Assembly (NCBI RefSeq): GCF_900110755.1
Contig: NZ_FOFF01000040.1
Location: 17,239-81,238, forward strand
Length of the DNA: 64,000 nucleotides
Origin: Streptomyces sp. yr375
Lineage (GTDB): Bacteria; Actinomycetota; Actinomycetes; Streptomycetales; Streptomycetaceae
Direction of reading: 5' to 3'
Part shown: in pieces, positions 33,892 to 43,500 of the stretch
Layout of the letters: every line of letters begins with the position of its first letter
Numbering within the stretch: the stretch's first letter is position 1
Notes under the pieces: model-generated
Database searches by the model: none
Seen by the model: only the letters and a program-made list of their open reading frames with translations
What the model was told of the DNA's origin: nothing
Program-made: the position numbers and the translations under genes

Positions 33892-34715
33892 TACTTGGTG
33901 ACCGCGAAGTTGCGCAGGATCGCCGCCGTCAGCTCCGGTTCGCCCTCCGCCTTCACGCGGTCCGCGACCGCCTCCGCCGTCACCCGGCCGCAGGCCAGCC
34001 GGACGTACGTCTCCCAGTCGAGGGCGAAGGCGGCGGCGGGGCCGAGCGCGGGGGCCGTCTCCAGGGTGCCGCGGCCGGCCATGTCGACGCGGATCGTGCG
34101 CAGGAACTCGATCGGGCCGTGCACGTCGAAGACGACCGCGGAGCTGCGCGGGGCGTCGGCCTTCTCGGCGACGACCGCCGGGAGCTCGGCGAGCAGCTCG
34201 TCACGGGCGATGTGCGCGCCGGGGGAGTCGAGGTTGCCGGGGCGGCCGAGGGCGGCGCGCAGGTCCTGCTCGTGCACCCACACGTTGAACGCGTGCAGGC
34301 GCATGGACTCCTCGAGCGTGAGCGTGGTGCTGAGCGGACCGCGCACCATCGCGGTGGGCTGCCGCGACTCGTTGCGCAGTTGGCGGTTGCGGCGGATGAC
34401 CGTGTACTCCAGCTCGGACGTCATCTCCGGCGACGTGTGGTGACGGCGGACGTCGACCTGCATCTCCATGTAGCGCTGGAGGTCGTTGGTGACGTGGAAC
34501 AGGTCGCGCGGGAGGGAGTGGATGGGCCGCGGGTCGCCGTACATCTCGCAGTCCAGCCCGATGACGTGCGACACGACGTCGCGCACCGACCAGCCCGGGC
34601 AGGGCGTCCTGCGGTTCCAGTCCGCCTCGACCAGGGGCTGCACGAGCTCGGATATCGCTTCGATGGAGTGGGTCCAGGCGTCGGCGTAGGGCTGGAGGGT
34701 GGGATGCAGACTCAC
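33891..34715 (-). CDS. Maleylpyruvate isomerase family (mycothiol-dependent, DinB-like) protein
   Basis: A 274-residue actinobacterial protein with the N-terminal DinB-like helical bundle of mycothiol-dependent maleylpyruvate isomerases. WNRRTPCPGWSVRDVVSHVI carries the first metal-ligand histidine, and the later LHAFNVWVHEQDLRAALG supplies further His/Glu ligands. The C-terminal part fits the usual alpha/beta domain. A metal-dependent, mycothiol-using transferase or isomerase activity is likely; the substrate is unknown. The GTG at 34715 has GAGGGG about 12 bases upstream. Confidence 0.8.
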   Translation of the reverse strand: MSLHPTLQPYADAWTHSIEAISELVQPLVEADWNRRTPCPGWSVRDVVSHVIGLDCEMYGDPRPIHSLPRDLFHVTNDLQRYMEMQVDVRRHHTSPEMTSELEYTVIRRNRQLRNESRQPTAMVRGPLSTTLTLEESMRLHAFNVWVHEQDLRAALGRPGNLDSPGAHIARDELLAELPAVVAEKADAPRSSAVVFDVHGPIEFLRTIRVDMAGRGTLETAPALGPAAAFALDWETYVRLACGRVTAEAVADRVKAEGEPELTAAILRNFAVTK

Positions 34716-34937
34716 GGAAACGGGACCCCTCGGCGGTCGGTACTTCGGGTGGGCTGTGGCGGCGTTGCCAGCGGGAGGTGGCTGCTGTCGGCGGGTGTCT
34801 TGGAACGTCCCCAGTTCTCGGCTGCGCTCGAGGCTGGGGGGAACCCCAAGCTACGCTGCTGTGAGGCACCCCGGCAGTGCTTTCGTGTGACGATCGTAGG
34901 CCTGTGTGGACGACTCGAATGCCAGGACGGTGGTAGT

Positions 34938-35735
34938 GTGCGCGCCTCTGTGATCCAGATCGCCGTAGAAGACAGCGAATCGGTCGAATCGCGGCGGGTG
35001 CGGGTCGCCGCGCTGGTACGGGAACAGGCCGGTGCCGCCGACCTGGTGGTGCTGCCGGAGCTGTGGACGACCGGGGCGTTCGCCTACGAGCTGTTCGGCA
35101 GCGAGGCCGAGCCCCTGGAGGGGCCGACGTACGAGGCGATGGCCAAGGCCGCGAGCGACGCGGGCGTGTGGCTGCACGCGGGCTCGATCCCGGAACGGGA
35201 CCCACGGGGCGCTCTCTACAACACGTCTCTCGTCTTCTCCCCCTCCGGTGAGCTGGTCGCCTCCTACCGCAAGATCCATCGCTTCGGCTTCGACAAGGGC
35301 GAGGCCGTGCTGATGGGCGCGGGCCAGGAACTGGTGACGGCCCGTCTCCCCGAGACCACCGTCGGCTTCGCCACCTGTTACGACCTCCGTTTCCCCGAGC
35401 TGTTCCGCGGTCTCGTCGACGCCGGCGCCGAGACCTTCGTGATCCCCGCAGGCTGGCCGGAGCGCCGCCGGGCGCACTGGACGCTGCTGGCTCAGGCGCG
35501 GGCGGTCGAGAACCAGGCGTTCGTGCTCGCATGTGGAACGGCCGGGACGCACGCCGGAGTTCCGCAGGCGGGTCACTCGATCGTGGTAGATCCGTGGGGC
35601 GAGGTGCTGGCGGAGGCGGGGTCGGGCGAGGAGATCCTGACGGTCGAGTTCGACCCGTCCCGCGTCGCCACGACCCGCGAGCAGTTCCCGGCCCTCAAGG
35701 ACCGGATGCTGGGCCTGCACGCCCCGATCCGCTAG
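34938..35735 (+). CDS. Carbon-nitrogen hydrolase (nitrilase superfamily)
   Basis: A 265-residue amidase of the nitrilase superfamily. The Glu-Lys-Cys triad is intact: Glu41 in VLPELW, Lys112 in SYRKIHRFGF and Cys147 in ATCYDLRFPELFR. A second Glu appears in the AVENQAFVLACG segment. The length and motifs fit the omega-amidase/Nit-type branch that hydrolyses small amides such as deaminated glutathione or alpha-ketoglutaramate. The start GTG at 34938 lies directly before the conserved first beta-strand. Confidence 0.85.
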   Translation: MRASVIQIAVEDSESVESRRVRVAALVREQAGAADLVVLPELWTTGAFAYELFGSEAEPLEGPTYEAMAKAASDAGVWLHAGSIPERDPRGALYNTSLVFSPSGELVASYRKIHRFGFDKGEAVLMGAGQELVTARLPETTVGFATCYDLRFPELFRGLVDAGAETFVIPAGWPERRRAHWTLLAQARAVENQAFVLACGTAGTHAGVPQAGHSIVVDPWGEVLAEAGSGEEILTVEFDPSRVATTREQFPALKDRMLGLHAPIR

Positions 35736-35806
35736 CGCCGGCTCTCCGGCCCCTCCTGAGCCCTTATCAGCCCTGCCCAGCCCTTGTCAGTCCTGCTCGG
35801 TCCCGC

Positions 35807-36304
35807 TCAGTCGTCCTCCCGTTCCTTGTCGGCGAGGTGGATGACGCAGACGGCCACCGCGATCAGCAGCGCCGGGTCGGCGTCCTCGCGGACGACGTCG
35901 ACGCCGTAGGTCTCCCGTACGTGCAGTCGGCGCCGGGAGATGACGGCGAGCAGTTCGCCGTCGTACTCGACCGCGAACTCCCGGTCGAGGATCTTGCCGC
36001 TGACGTCGAGTTCGGTACGGCCGTCCGCCAGGGCCACCCGGTAGTGGTTGCGCAGCAGGGAGAGCCGTTTGCGGCGGATCGTCGCGAGCGGCTCACCGGA
36101 CCGTTCGATCACCATCGTGTCCCGCAGGGCGAACATCTTCTGGCGGATGTCGATCAGAACCCGCCCCTGGGCGTCCTTCAGCTCGAACGTGTCCCGCAGC
36201 CGCATCGCCTTGCCGTCGACGAGGTACACCCTGGAGCCCCGGTCGTCCTCGATCCAGTAGTCGTCACCGAAGCCGAGGAGCCGGTCGCGCACGAGGAATC
36301 TCAT
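35807..36304 (-). CDS. LURP-one-related (Tubby C-like) family protein
   Basis: A 165-residue protein of the LURP-one/Tubby C-terminal-like superfamily, built from repeated beta-strands (RFLVRDRLLGFGDDYWIED, SRVYLVDGKAMRLRDTFELK, LIDIRQKMFALRDTMVIER). A C-terminal hydrophobic helix (LLIAVAVCVIHLAD) is buried in the barrel in this fold. Some relatives are scramblase-like membrane-associated proteins, but the function here is unknown. The 5' end overlaps the 3' end of the upstream GlxA-type gene by 41 bp. Confidence 0.8.
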   Translation of the reverse strand: MRFLVRDRLLGFGDDYWIEDDRGSRVYLVDGKAMRLRDTFELKDAQGRVLIDIRQKMFALRDTMVIERSGEPLATIRRKRLSLLRNHYRVALADGRTELDVSGKILDREFAVEYDGELLAVISRRRLHVRETYGVDVVREDADPALLIAVAVCVIHLADKEREDD

Positions 36305-37307
36305 GTCCTAGCGGTTCCCCGGACGCCGGTCCGAAACGCCGCCGGTAGGCCGATGGGCTGAGCCCGGTCTCGCGCCGCACGCGCGCGCGTAGGTTGGCGG
36401 CGGTCCCCAGCCCGCTCCTGGCCGCCACCACGTCGAGCCGCTCCTCGCCGCGCTCGATCAGCCGGCAGGCGAGCGCCACCCGCTCCCCCGTGAGCCACGC
36501 GAGCGGGGTCGTGCCGAGCTGGGCCCGGAACCGCCGGTGCAGCGTGGCGGGGGAGACGGCCGCGCGGGCCGCCAGCGCCGCCACCGTCAGCGGCTCCCCC
36601 AGCCGCGCCCGGGCCCAGGCCAGCAGGGGCGCCAGGGACTCGTCGGGCACGTCCGGCAGCGGGCGCTCCACGAACTGCCGCTGTCCGCCGTCCCGGTGAG
36701 CGGCGAACACCAGCCGGCGGGACACCGCGTTGGCGATCTCCGCGCCGTGGTCGCGCCGTACGACGTACAGGCCGAGGTCGAGCGCGGCGGCGCTGCCCGC
36801 GGCGGTCAGGATGCCGCCCTCGTCGAGGAAGAGGACGTCCGGTTCGAGCCGCACCTTCGGGTGCAGCCTGTGGAAGTGGTCGGCCCACATCCAGTGCGTG
36901 GTGGCCCGGCGGCCGTCGAGCAGACCGGCCTCGGCGAGCGCGAAGGTGCCGGTGCAGAAGCTCATGACGCGTGCCCCGCGCGCGTGGGTGCGCCGGATGG
37001 CGTCCAGGACGGCCTCGCCGCGCGGTACGACGACGTCGGGGCGGCCCGGTACGACGAGGGTGTCCGCCGTGTCCACGGCGTCCAGGCCGCGCATGCCGGT
37101 CAGGGTGAAGAAGCCGTGGTTCATGCGCACCTCGCGCGCGGGCGCGCACAGGACGACCTCGTACAGCGGCCCGGGCAGCCCGAGTTCGGGCCGGGGCAGG
37201 CCGAACAGCTCGGTGGCGACACCGACCTCGAAGGGGTTGGTGCCCTCGTCGACGATCACGGCGACCCGGTGCGGCGGCCCGCCGCGCTGCGAGGAATCTT
37301 GCGGCAT
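36264..37307 (-). CDS. GlxA-type AraC regulator with DJ-1/PfpI domain
   Basis: A 347-residue regulator. Residues about 12-185 form a DJ-1/PfpI (class I glutamine amidotransferase-like) sensor with the nucleophile-elbow cysteine in VMSFCTGTFALAEAGLLDG. Residues 225-325 form an AraC helix-turn-helix pair (LTVAALAARAAVSPATLHRRF and SGLGTAANLRARVRRE). It is divergent from a small cupin gene, a likely target. AGGA lies 7 bases before the ATG. Confidence 0.85.
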   Translation of the reverse strand: MPQDSSQRGGPPHRVAVIVDEGTNPFEVGVATELFGLPRPELGLPGPLYEVVLCAPAREVRMNHGFFTLTGMRGLDAVDTADTLVVPGRPDVVVPRGEAVLDAIRRTHARGARVMSFCTGTFALAEAGLLDGRRATTHWMWADHFHRLHPKVRLEPDVLFLDEGGILTAAGSAAALDLGLYVVRRDHGAEIANAVSRRLVFAAHRDGGQRQFVERPLPDVPDESLAPLLAWARARLGEPLTVAALAARAAVSPATLHRRFRAQLGTTPLAWLTGERVALACRLIERGEERLDVVAARSGLGTAANLRARVRRETGLSPSAYRRRFGPASGEPLGHEIPRARPAPRLR

Positions 37308-37358
37308 GTGCGATTCCTAGCACTCGTACGGCCGCGCGGCCCACCCCACGATGAGGAC

Positions 37359-37775
37359 ATGACCAACGAACCCGCAGCCCAGCCCGCTTCCCACCCCGTT
37401 TCTCTGCCTGCCGCGCTCGCCACCTTCGCCGAGCAGTGGAGCCCGCGCATCGTCACGACCGTCAACGACCACGACGTCCGCGTCACGCATGTCGAGGGCG
37501 AGTACATCTGGCACGTCCACGACCACGCGGACGAGTTCTTCCTCGTCCTTGAGGGGGAGCTGCACATCGGGCTGCGCGAACCGGCCGGGGAGCGCACGGT
37601 CGTCCTGCCCAAGGGCAGCGTCTTCACGGTCCCGCGCGGCACCGAACACAGGCCGTCCGCCCCCGTCCGCACCGACATCCTCGTCCTCAACCCGTCCGGC
37701 ACCTCGACGGTCGGCGACCGCCACGAGGAGCTCCCGGCGCATGTGGACGTCACGACGGGACATCCGCTGGGGTGA
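37359..37775 (+). CDS. Small cupin domain protein
   Basis: A 138-residue single-domain cupin. The first cupin motif is visible as WHVHDHADEFFLVLEGELHIG, with the three His and one Glu that bind a metal, and the second as GSVFTVPRGTEHRPSAP. It probably binds Fe, Mn or Zn; the substrate is unknown. It is divergent from the GlxA-type regulator with 51 bp between the starts, so that regulator probably controls it. Confidence 0.8.
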   Translation: MTNEPAAQPASHPVSLPAALATFAEQWSPRIVTTVNDHDVRVTHVEGEYIWHVHDHADEFFLVLEGELHIGLREPAGERTVVLPKGSVFTVPRGTEHRPSAPVRTDILVLNPSGTSTVGDRHEELPAHVDVTTGHPLG

Positions 37776-37804
37776 CTGTCAGTGGCGGGTGGCACCCTGG
37801 AGGC

Positions 37805-39634
37805 ATGAGCGATTCCACTCCTCGCCGCGTCCGTGTCCGCGCCCCCGAGCTGATCGGCAAGGGCGGCTGGCTGAACACGGGCGGTCAGCAGTACACCCTC
37901 GCCGACCTGCGAGGACGGATCGTCGTCCTGGATTTCTGGACGTTCTGCTGCATCAACTGCCTGCATGTGCTCGACGAGCTGCGAGAGCTGGAGGAGAAGC
38001 ACCGGGACACGGTCGTCATCATTGGGGTGCACTCGCCGAAGTTCGTGCACGAGGCCGAGCACCAGGCGGTCGTGGACGCCGTGGAGCGGTACGGGGTGGA
38101 GCATCCGGTGCTGGACGACCCCGAGCTCGGCACCTGGAAGCAGTACGCGGTGCGCGCGTGGCCGACGCTCGTCGTGATCGACCCGGAGGGGTACGTCGTC
38201 GCACAGCACGCCGGTGAGGGGCATGTGCACGCCATCGAGCGGCTCGTGGCGGAGCTGGAGGCCGAGCACGCCGCGAAGGGCACCCTGCGGCGCGGCGACG
38301 GCCCGTATGTGGCGCCGGAGCCCGAGCCGACCGCCCTGCGCTTCCCGGGCAAGGCCCTCGTCCTGCCCGGCGGGACCTTTCTGGTCAGCGACACCACCCG
38401 GCATCAGCTCGTGGAGCTGGCGGGGGACGGGGAGACGGTCGTACGGCGGATCGGGTCCGGAGTGCGGGGGTTCGCCGACGGTGTGGCGGAGACGGCCTCG
38501 TTCAACGAGCCGCAGGGGCTCGCGCTGCTCGACGACGACTCGGCCGTGGTCGTCGCCGACACCGTCAACCACGCGCTGCGCCGCCTCGACCTCGGCTCCG
38601 GTGAGGTGACGACCCTGGCAGGCACCGGGAAGCAGTGGTGGCAGGGGTCGCCGACCTCCGGCCCCGCCCGCGACATCGACCTCTCCTCGCCGTGGGACGT
38701 GGCGCTCTTCGGCGGCCGGGTGTGGATCGCCATGGCCGGTGTCCACCAACTGTGGGCGTACGACCCGGTCGAGGGCACCGTGGGCGTCGCGGCCGGCACG
38801 ACCAACGAGGGGCTCGTCGACGGGCCGGGCGCCGAGGCCTGGTTCGCCCAGCCGTCGGGGCTCGCGGCGACGCCCGACGGGGAGCGGCTCTGGCTCGCCG
38901 ACTCCGAGACGTCCGCGCTGCGCTGGGTCGACCGGGAAGGGGCCGTCCACACCGCCGTCGGCACCGGCCTGTTCGACTTCGGGCACCGGGACGGCGCGGC
39001 CGGTCAGGCCCTGCTCCAGCACCCCCTGGGCGTCACCGTCCTGCCGGACGGCTCGGTCGCCGTCTGCGACACCTACAACCACGCGCTGCGCCGCTACGAC
39101 CCGCGGACGGGTGAGGTCACCACCCTGGCGACGGACCTGCGGGAGCCCAGCGACGCCGTTCTCGTCGGCGAGGACATCGTGGTCGTCGAGTCGGCCCGGC
39201 ACCGGCTGACCCGGCTGCGGCTGCCGGAGGAGGCGGTCCGGGTGGCGGCCGTCGCCCACCGCACGCGGCGTGCCGCCACCGAAGTCGCGCCGGGGACACT
39301 GCGGTTGGACGTGATCTTCCAGGCCCCGGCCGGTCAGAAGCTGGACATCCGGTACGGCCCGTCGACGCGGCTGCTGGTCTCCGCGACCCCGGCCGAGCTG
39401 CTCCTCGGGGGCGCGGGCGCGGGCACCGACCTCTTCCGCACGCTGGAGCTCGATCCGGAGATACCGGAGGGCGTCCTGCACGTCTCCGCCATGGCCGCCT
39501 CGTGCGACGACGACCCGGACATCGAGTACCCCGCCTGTCACGTCCACCAGCAGGACTGGGGCGTTCCGGTCCGCCTCACCGAGGGCGGGGCGGACCGGCT
39601 GCCGCTGGTCCTGGCGGGGATGGATCCCCAGTAG
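37805..39634 (+). CDS. Thioredoxin-like protein with NHL repeat beta-propeller
   Basis: A 609-residue protein resembling NHLRC2. The N-terminal thioredoxin fold (about 15-165) has the redox motif CINC within LDFWTFCCINCLHVL and a cis-Pro segment RAWPTLVVIDPEG. It is followed by about six NHL repeats (for example EPQGLALLDDDSAVVVADTV, QPSGLAATPDGERLWLADSE, HPLGVTVLPDGSVAVCDTYN) and a C-terminal beta domain. No signal peptide, so cytoplasmic. It probably acts in thiol redox homeostasis through protein contacts of the propeller. Confidence 0.85.
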   Translation: MSDSTPRRVRVRAPELIGKGGWLNTGGQQYTLADLRGRIVVLDFWTFCCINCLHVLDELRELEEKHRDTVVIIGVHSPKFVHEAEHQAVVDAVERYGVEHPVLDDPELGTWKQYAVRAWPTLVVIDPEGYVVAQHAGEGHVHAIERLVAELEAEHAAKGTLRRGDGPYVAPEPEPTALRFPGKALVLPGGTFLVSDTTRHQLVELAGDGETVVRRIGSGVRGFADGVAETASFNEPQGLALLDDDSAVVVADTVNHALRRLDLGSGEVTTLAGTGKQWWQGSPTSGPARDIDLSSPWDVALFGGRVWIAMAGVHQLWAYDPVEGTVGVAAGTTNEGLVDGPGAEAWFAQPSGLAATPDGERLWLADSETSALRWVDREGAVHTAVGTGLFDFGHRDGAAGQALLQHPLGVTVLPDGSVAVCDTYNHALRRYDPRTGEVTTLATDLREPSDAVLVGEDIVVVESARHRLTRLRLPEEAVRVAAVAHRTRRAATEVAPGTLRLDVIFQAPAGQKLDIRYGPSTRLLVSATPAELLLGGAGAGTDLFRTLELDPEIPEGVLHVSAMAASCDDDPDIEYPACHVHQQDWGVPVRLTEGGADRLPLVLAGMDPQ

Positions 39635-39695
39635 CGGCAGTGGTGTCAGTAGAGCCAGCGGTGCCAGTGGTCCAAGTAGCCCAGGGAGCCTTTGG

Positions 39696-39929
39696 CTAGC
39701 CGTCCCCGTGCCGGTGGTGCCGGTCCTCCTCGATGACGGTCGTCGAGGCCGGCGGCACGAGCACGCGCCGGCGCCGGGCGATGCTGCTGAACGTCGTCAC
39801 GCCGATCAGCCCGACGATCATCAGGATCACGCCGACCAGGTCCAGGTTGACGCCCTGCATGTCCCAGTCGGTCGCGAACGTGAGGATGGCTCCCACGGCG
39901 ATGAGGATGATGCATCCGCCCAGGCCCAT
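39696..39929 (-). CDS. Small two-helix membrane protein (DUF6458 family)
   Basis: A 77-residue protein with two transmembrane helices (GGCIILIAVGAILTFATDW and LVGVILMIVGLIGVTTF) and a basic cytoplasmic tail (ARRRRVLVP, His-rich end). This composition is typical of actinobacterial DUF6458 proteins. The ATG at 39929 is preceded by GGAGG with 7 bases between. The function is unknown. Confidence 0.75.
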   Translation of the reverse strand: MGLGGCIILIAVGAILTFATDWDMQGVNLDLVGVILMIVGLIGVTTFSSIARRRRVLVPPASTTVIEEDRHHRHGDG

Positions 39930-40038
39930 GGTGTCGCCTCCAGTCCGGTGGCGGACCGGCCGATCCGGTTCACCACCGAACCCGGGTACCCGGACGCCCA
40001 ACTCCCATGCCCCGCCGGTCGCCCGGCCACCGCGGGCC

Positions 40039-41337
40039 CTATCCCTCCAGGAACGCCACCAGCGCGTTGGCCAGCAGATACGGGTCGGCGTCGCCGCACA
40101 ACTCCCGCGCGCTGTGCATCGACAGGATGGCCACGCCGATGTCGACGGTGCGGATGCCGTGCCGGGCCGCGGTGATCGGGCCGATGGTGGTGCCGCACGG
40201 CATGGAGTTGTTGGAGACGAAGGTCTGGAACGGGACGTCCGCCTTCTCGCAGGCGGCGGCGAACAGCGCCTGGCCCGTACCGTCCGTGGCGTAGCGGTTG
40301 TTGACGTTGACCTTGAGGATCGGCCCGCCGTTGACCCGCGGGTGGTGCGTCGGGTCGTGCCGCTCCGCGTAGTTGGGGTGGACGGCGTGCCCGGTGTCGG
40401 AGGACAGGCAGACGGTGCCCGCGAAGGCTCTCGCCCGGTCCTCGTACGAGCCGCCGCGCGCGAACACCGAGCGCTCCAGGACGCTGCCCAGCAGCGGTCC
40501 GTCCGCGCCGGTGTCCGACTGCGAGCCGTTCTCCTCGTGGTCGAAGGCGGCCAGCACCGGGATGTACGGCAGCCCCTCGCCGCCCGTCGCCACGGCCGCC
40601 AGCGCCGCCGTACCGGCGTGCACGGACAGCAGGTTGTCCATCCGCGGGCCGGCCACCAGCTCCTGGTCCCGGCCCAGGTAGGCGGGCGGTTCGACGGAGT
40701 GCACCATCAGGTCCCAGCCGGTGACCTGGCCCGCGGCGAGCCCGGACTCCTCCTCCAGGAAGGCGATGAGGTCGCCGTCGCGCAGGTCGTTGCCCAGGCC
40801 CCAGATGGGCTGGAGGTGGCGCTGCTTGTCGAGCTTGAGGCCGTCGGTGTTGACCGACCGGTCGAGGTGGATGGCGAGTTGGGGCACGCGCAGCAGCGGG
40901 CGGCCGACGTCGACCAGGCGCGTCGAACCGTCCCGCAGCGTCAGCCGGCCCGCCAGGCCCAGATCGCGGTCGAGCCAGGAGTTGAGCAGCGGACCGCCGT
41001 AGATCTCCACGGCCACCTGGCGCCAGCCGTGCCCGCCGGTGTCGGGCCGCGGCTTCACGCGCAGGTTCGGGGAGTCGGTGTGCGCGCCGACGATCCGGAA
41101 CGGCGTGTGCGGCGCGGCGCCCTCGGGGACGTACCAGGCCACGATCGCGCCCCCGCGCAACACGTACTTGCCGCCGCTCGTCCCCTCCCAGGCGTCCGTC
41201 TCCGAGACCTGCCGGAAACCGGCCTTCTCCAGCCGCTCCGCCGCGTTCGCCACGGCGTGGTACGGCGACGGACTCGCCGTGAGGAACGTCAGGAGGTCGT
41301 CGGTGTGGCCGCGGTCGAAGCGGGAGGGTTCGCTCAT
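40039..41337 (-). CDS. M18 family aminopeptidase
   Basis: A 432-residue zinc-dependent aminopeptidase of the M18 (aspartyl aminopeptidase) family. Zinc ligands fall in RIVGAHTDSPNLRVKP (His, Asp), AFDHEENGSQSDTGA (Glu pair) and the C-terminal ILSMHSARELCG (His). It would remove acidic or neutral N-terminal residues in the cytosol. ATG 41337 is preceded by AAGGTG; a GTG at 41346 is possible. It is convergent with the small DUF6458 gene's upstream neighbour and followed by no strong hairpin. Confidence 0.88.
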   Translation of the reverse strand: MSEPSRFDRGHTDDLLTFLTASPSPYHAVANAAERLEKAGFRQVSETDAWEGTSGGKYVLRGGAIVAWYVPEGAAPHTPFRIVGAHTDSPNLRVKPRPDTGGHGWRQVAVEIYGGPLLNSWLDRDLGLAGRLTLRDGSTRLVDVGRPLLRVPQLAIHLDRSVNTDGLKLDKQRHLQPIWGLGNDLRDGDLIAFLEEESGLAAGQVTGWDLMVHSVEPPAYLGRDQELVAGPRMDNLLSVHAGTAALAAVATGGEGLPYIPVLAAFDHEENGSQSDTGADGPLLGSVLERSVFARGGSYEDRARAFAGTVCLSSDTGHAVHPNYAERHDPTHHPRVNGGPILKVNVNNRYATDGTGQALFAAACEKADVPFQTFVSNNSMPCGTTIGPITAARHGIRTVDIGVAILSMHSARELCGDADPYLLANALVAFLEG

Positions 41338-41358
41338 GGGGTTCACCTTAACGACGTA

Positions 41359-41394
41359 CGAGGGCCCGCTCCCGGCGTTGGGAGTGGGCCCTCG
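41359..41394. terminator. Hairpin, probable terminator of the acyl-CoA dehydrogenase transcript
   Basis: A 15-bp stem (CGAGGGCCCGCTCCC, one G-U) with a 6-base loop, downstream of the acyl-CoA dehydrogenase and just upstream of the aminopeptidase start. Confidence 0.7.
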
Positions 41395-41496
41395 TGAGGA
41401 CCGTGTGGAGTGCGGTGCTGGAGTGCTCCGGGGTTGTCGGGAGTGCTCCGTTGTTGTCCGGATGAGTCCTGGAACGCGGGGACTGGAAGGCGCGGA

Positions 41497-43338
41497 CTAG
41501 AAGGCGGCCTCGTCCAGTTCCATCAGGTCCAGCTCGACGCCTGCGGCGATCTTGCGGGCCAGGGTGACGCCCGGCAGGACGTTCGCCGCGAAGAACTTCG
41601 CCGCCGCGATCTTGCCGGTGTAGAACGCCACGTCCTTGGCGGACACCGCCTTGGTGGCCGCCGACTCCAGCTTCTCGGCGGCGATCGCGGCGCCCTTGAG
41701 GAGCAGGTAGCCGACGATCACGTCGCCGGAGGCGAGCAGCAGGCGGGTGGTGTTGAGGCCCACCTTGTAGATGTTCTTGACGTCCTGCTCGGTGGCCGCG
41801 AGGTCGGTCAGCATCAGGCCGACGATGGCCTCCAGCTCGACGGCGGCCTTGGCCAGGTGCTCGCGGGCGCCCGCCAGCTCCTCGCCGCCCGTGCCCAGTT
41901 CGAGGAACTTCTTGATGTCCTCGGCGAGGGAGTTCAGCGCCGCGCCCTGGTTGCGGACGATCTTCCGGAAGAAGAAGTCCTGGCCCTGGATCGCGGTCGT
42001 GCCCTCGTACAGGGTGTCGATCTTGGCGTCGCGGATGTACTGCTCGATCGGGTACTCCTGGAGGAAGCCGGAGCCGCCGAAGGTCTGCAGCGACTGGGCG
42101 AGCTGCTCGTAGCCCTTCTCGGAGCCGTAGCCCTTGACGATCGGCAGGAGCAGGTCGTTGAGCGCGTGCTCGGTCTTGGCGTCCTCGCCGGCCGCTTCCT
42201 TGACCGCGATCGCGTCCTGGACGGAGGCCGTGTGCAGGACGAGGGCGCGCATGCCCTCCGCGTACGCCTTCTGCGTGATCAGCGAGCGGCGGACGTCCGG
42301 GTGGTGCGTGATGGTGACCTTGGGCGCGGCCTTGTCGCCGAACTCGGCGAGGTCGGAGCCCTGGACGCGCTCCTTGGCGTACTCCAGCGCGTTCAGGTAG
42401 CCGGTGGAGAGCGTGGAGATCGCCTTCGTGCCGACCATCATGCGGGCGAACTCGATGATGCGGAACATCTGGCGGATGCCGTCGTGCTTGTCGCCGATCA
42501 GCCAGCCCTTGGCGGGGTGCCGGTCGCCGAACGTCATCTCGCAGGTGTTGGACGCCTTCAGGCCCATCTTGTGCTCGACGTTCGTGGCGTAGGCGCCGTT
42601 GCGCTCGCCCAGCTCGCCGGTCTCGACGTCGAAGAGGAACTTCGGGACGAGGAAGAGGGACAGGCCCTTGGTGCCGGGACCGGCGCCCTCGGGACGGGCC
42701 AGCACGTAGTGGAGGATGTTCTCCGACATGTCGTGCTCACCGGACGTGATGAAGCGCTTGACGCCCTCGATGTGCCAGGAGCCGTCCTCCTGCTGGACCG
42801 CCTTGGTGCGGCCTGCGCCCACGTCGGAACCCGCGTCGGGCTCGGTGAGGACCATCGTGGAGCCCCACTGGCGGTCCACGGCGAGCTGCGCCATCTTCTT
42901 CTGGACGTCGTTGCCCTCGTCGAAGAGGATGCCGGCGAAGGCCGGGCCCGAGGAGTACATCCACACGGCCGGGTTCGCGCCGAGGACCAGCTCCGCGTAC
43001 GCCCAGATCAGCGACGGCGGGGCGGTGGTGCCGCCGATCTCCTCGGGCAGGCCGAGCCGCCAGTACTCGGAGTCCATGAAGGCCTGGTAGCTCTTCTTGA
43101 AGGAGGCGGGGACCGGGGCGGTGTTGGTCTCCGGGTCGAAGACCGGGGGGTTGCGGTCGGCGTCCGCGAAGGACTCCGCCAGCTCGTTCTCCGAGAGGCG
43201 GGTCAGCTCCTCGAGGATGCTCTTCGCGGTCTCGGTGTCCATCTCCTCGAACGGGCCGGTGCCGTACAGCTTGTCGCGCCCGAGCACCTCGAAGAGGTTG
43301 AACTCGATGTCGCGGAGATTCGACTTGTAGTGCCCCAT
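41497..43338 (-). CDS. Acyl-CoA dehydrogenase (FadE, long four-domain type)
   Basis: A 613-residue flavoprotein of the long FadE5-like class. It has the standard acyl-CoA dehydrogenase core plus N- and C-terminal helical extensions. Substrate/FAD motifs include MVLTEPDAGSDVGAGRTKA and ITSGEHDMSENILHYV. The catalytic Glu lies in IDTLYEGTTAIQGQDF, and QTFGGSGFLQEYPIEQYIRD is also typical. It catalyses the first beta-oxidation step, passing electrons to ETF. ATG 43338 has GGAG upstream. A short palindrome at 43450-43461 lies in its promoter region. Confidence 0.88.
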   Translation of the reverse strand: MGHYKSNLRDIEFNLFEVLGRDKLYGTGPFEEMDTETAKSILEELTRLSENELAESFADADRNPPVFDPETNTAPVPASFKKSYQAFMDSEYWRLGLPEEIGGTTAPPSLIWAYAELVLGANPAVWMYSSGPAFAGILFDEGNDVQKKMAQLAVDRQWGSTMVLTEPDAGSDVGAGRTKAVQQEDGSWHIEGVKRFITSGEHDMSENILHYVLARPEGAGPGTKGLSLFLVPKFLFDVETGELGERNGAYATNVEHKMGLKASNTCEMTFGDRHPAKGWLIGDKHDGIRQMFRIIEFARMMVGTKAISTLSTGYLNALEYAKERVQGSDLAEFGDKAAPKVTITHHPDVRRSLITQKAYAEGMRALVLHTASVQDAIAVKEAAGEDAKTEHALNDLLLPIVKGYGSEKGYEQLAQSLQTFGGSGFLQEYPIEQYIRDAKIDTLYEGTTAIQGQDFFFRKIVRNQGAALNSLAEDIKKFLELGTGGEELAGAREHLAKAAVELEAIVGLMLTDLAATEQDVKNIYKVGLNTTRLLLASGDVIVGYLLLKGAAIAAEKLESAATKAVSAKDVAFYTGKIAAAKFFAANVLPGVTLARKIAAGVELDLMELDEAAF

Positions 43339-43449
43339 GGCGACGGCTCCGTAGAGAAGAGAGAGAAGAGAGCGACGTGAGATCGGCGAGGGACCTGGAT
43401 CCTCACGCCGGCTCACGTACCCACAAGTAGCAAGTGCTTACGATGATGC

Positions 43450-43461
43450 TACCCGTCGGTA
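43450..43461. promoter_or_regulatory. Short palindrome upstream of the acyl-CoA dehydrogenase
   Basis: TACCCGTCGGTA (TACC/GGTA arms around CGTC) lies in an A/T-richer patch about 110 bp upstream of the start. It is a plausible site for a fatty-acid-responsive TetR regulator; weak on its own. Confidence 0.3.
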
Positions 43462-43500
43462 ATAAGTCGCAACCCCTACTCGGCCAAGTGTGAGAAGGGT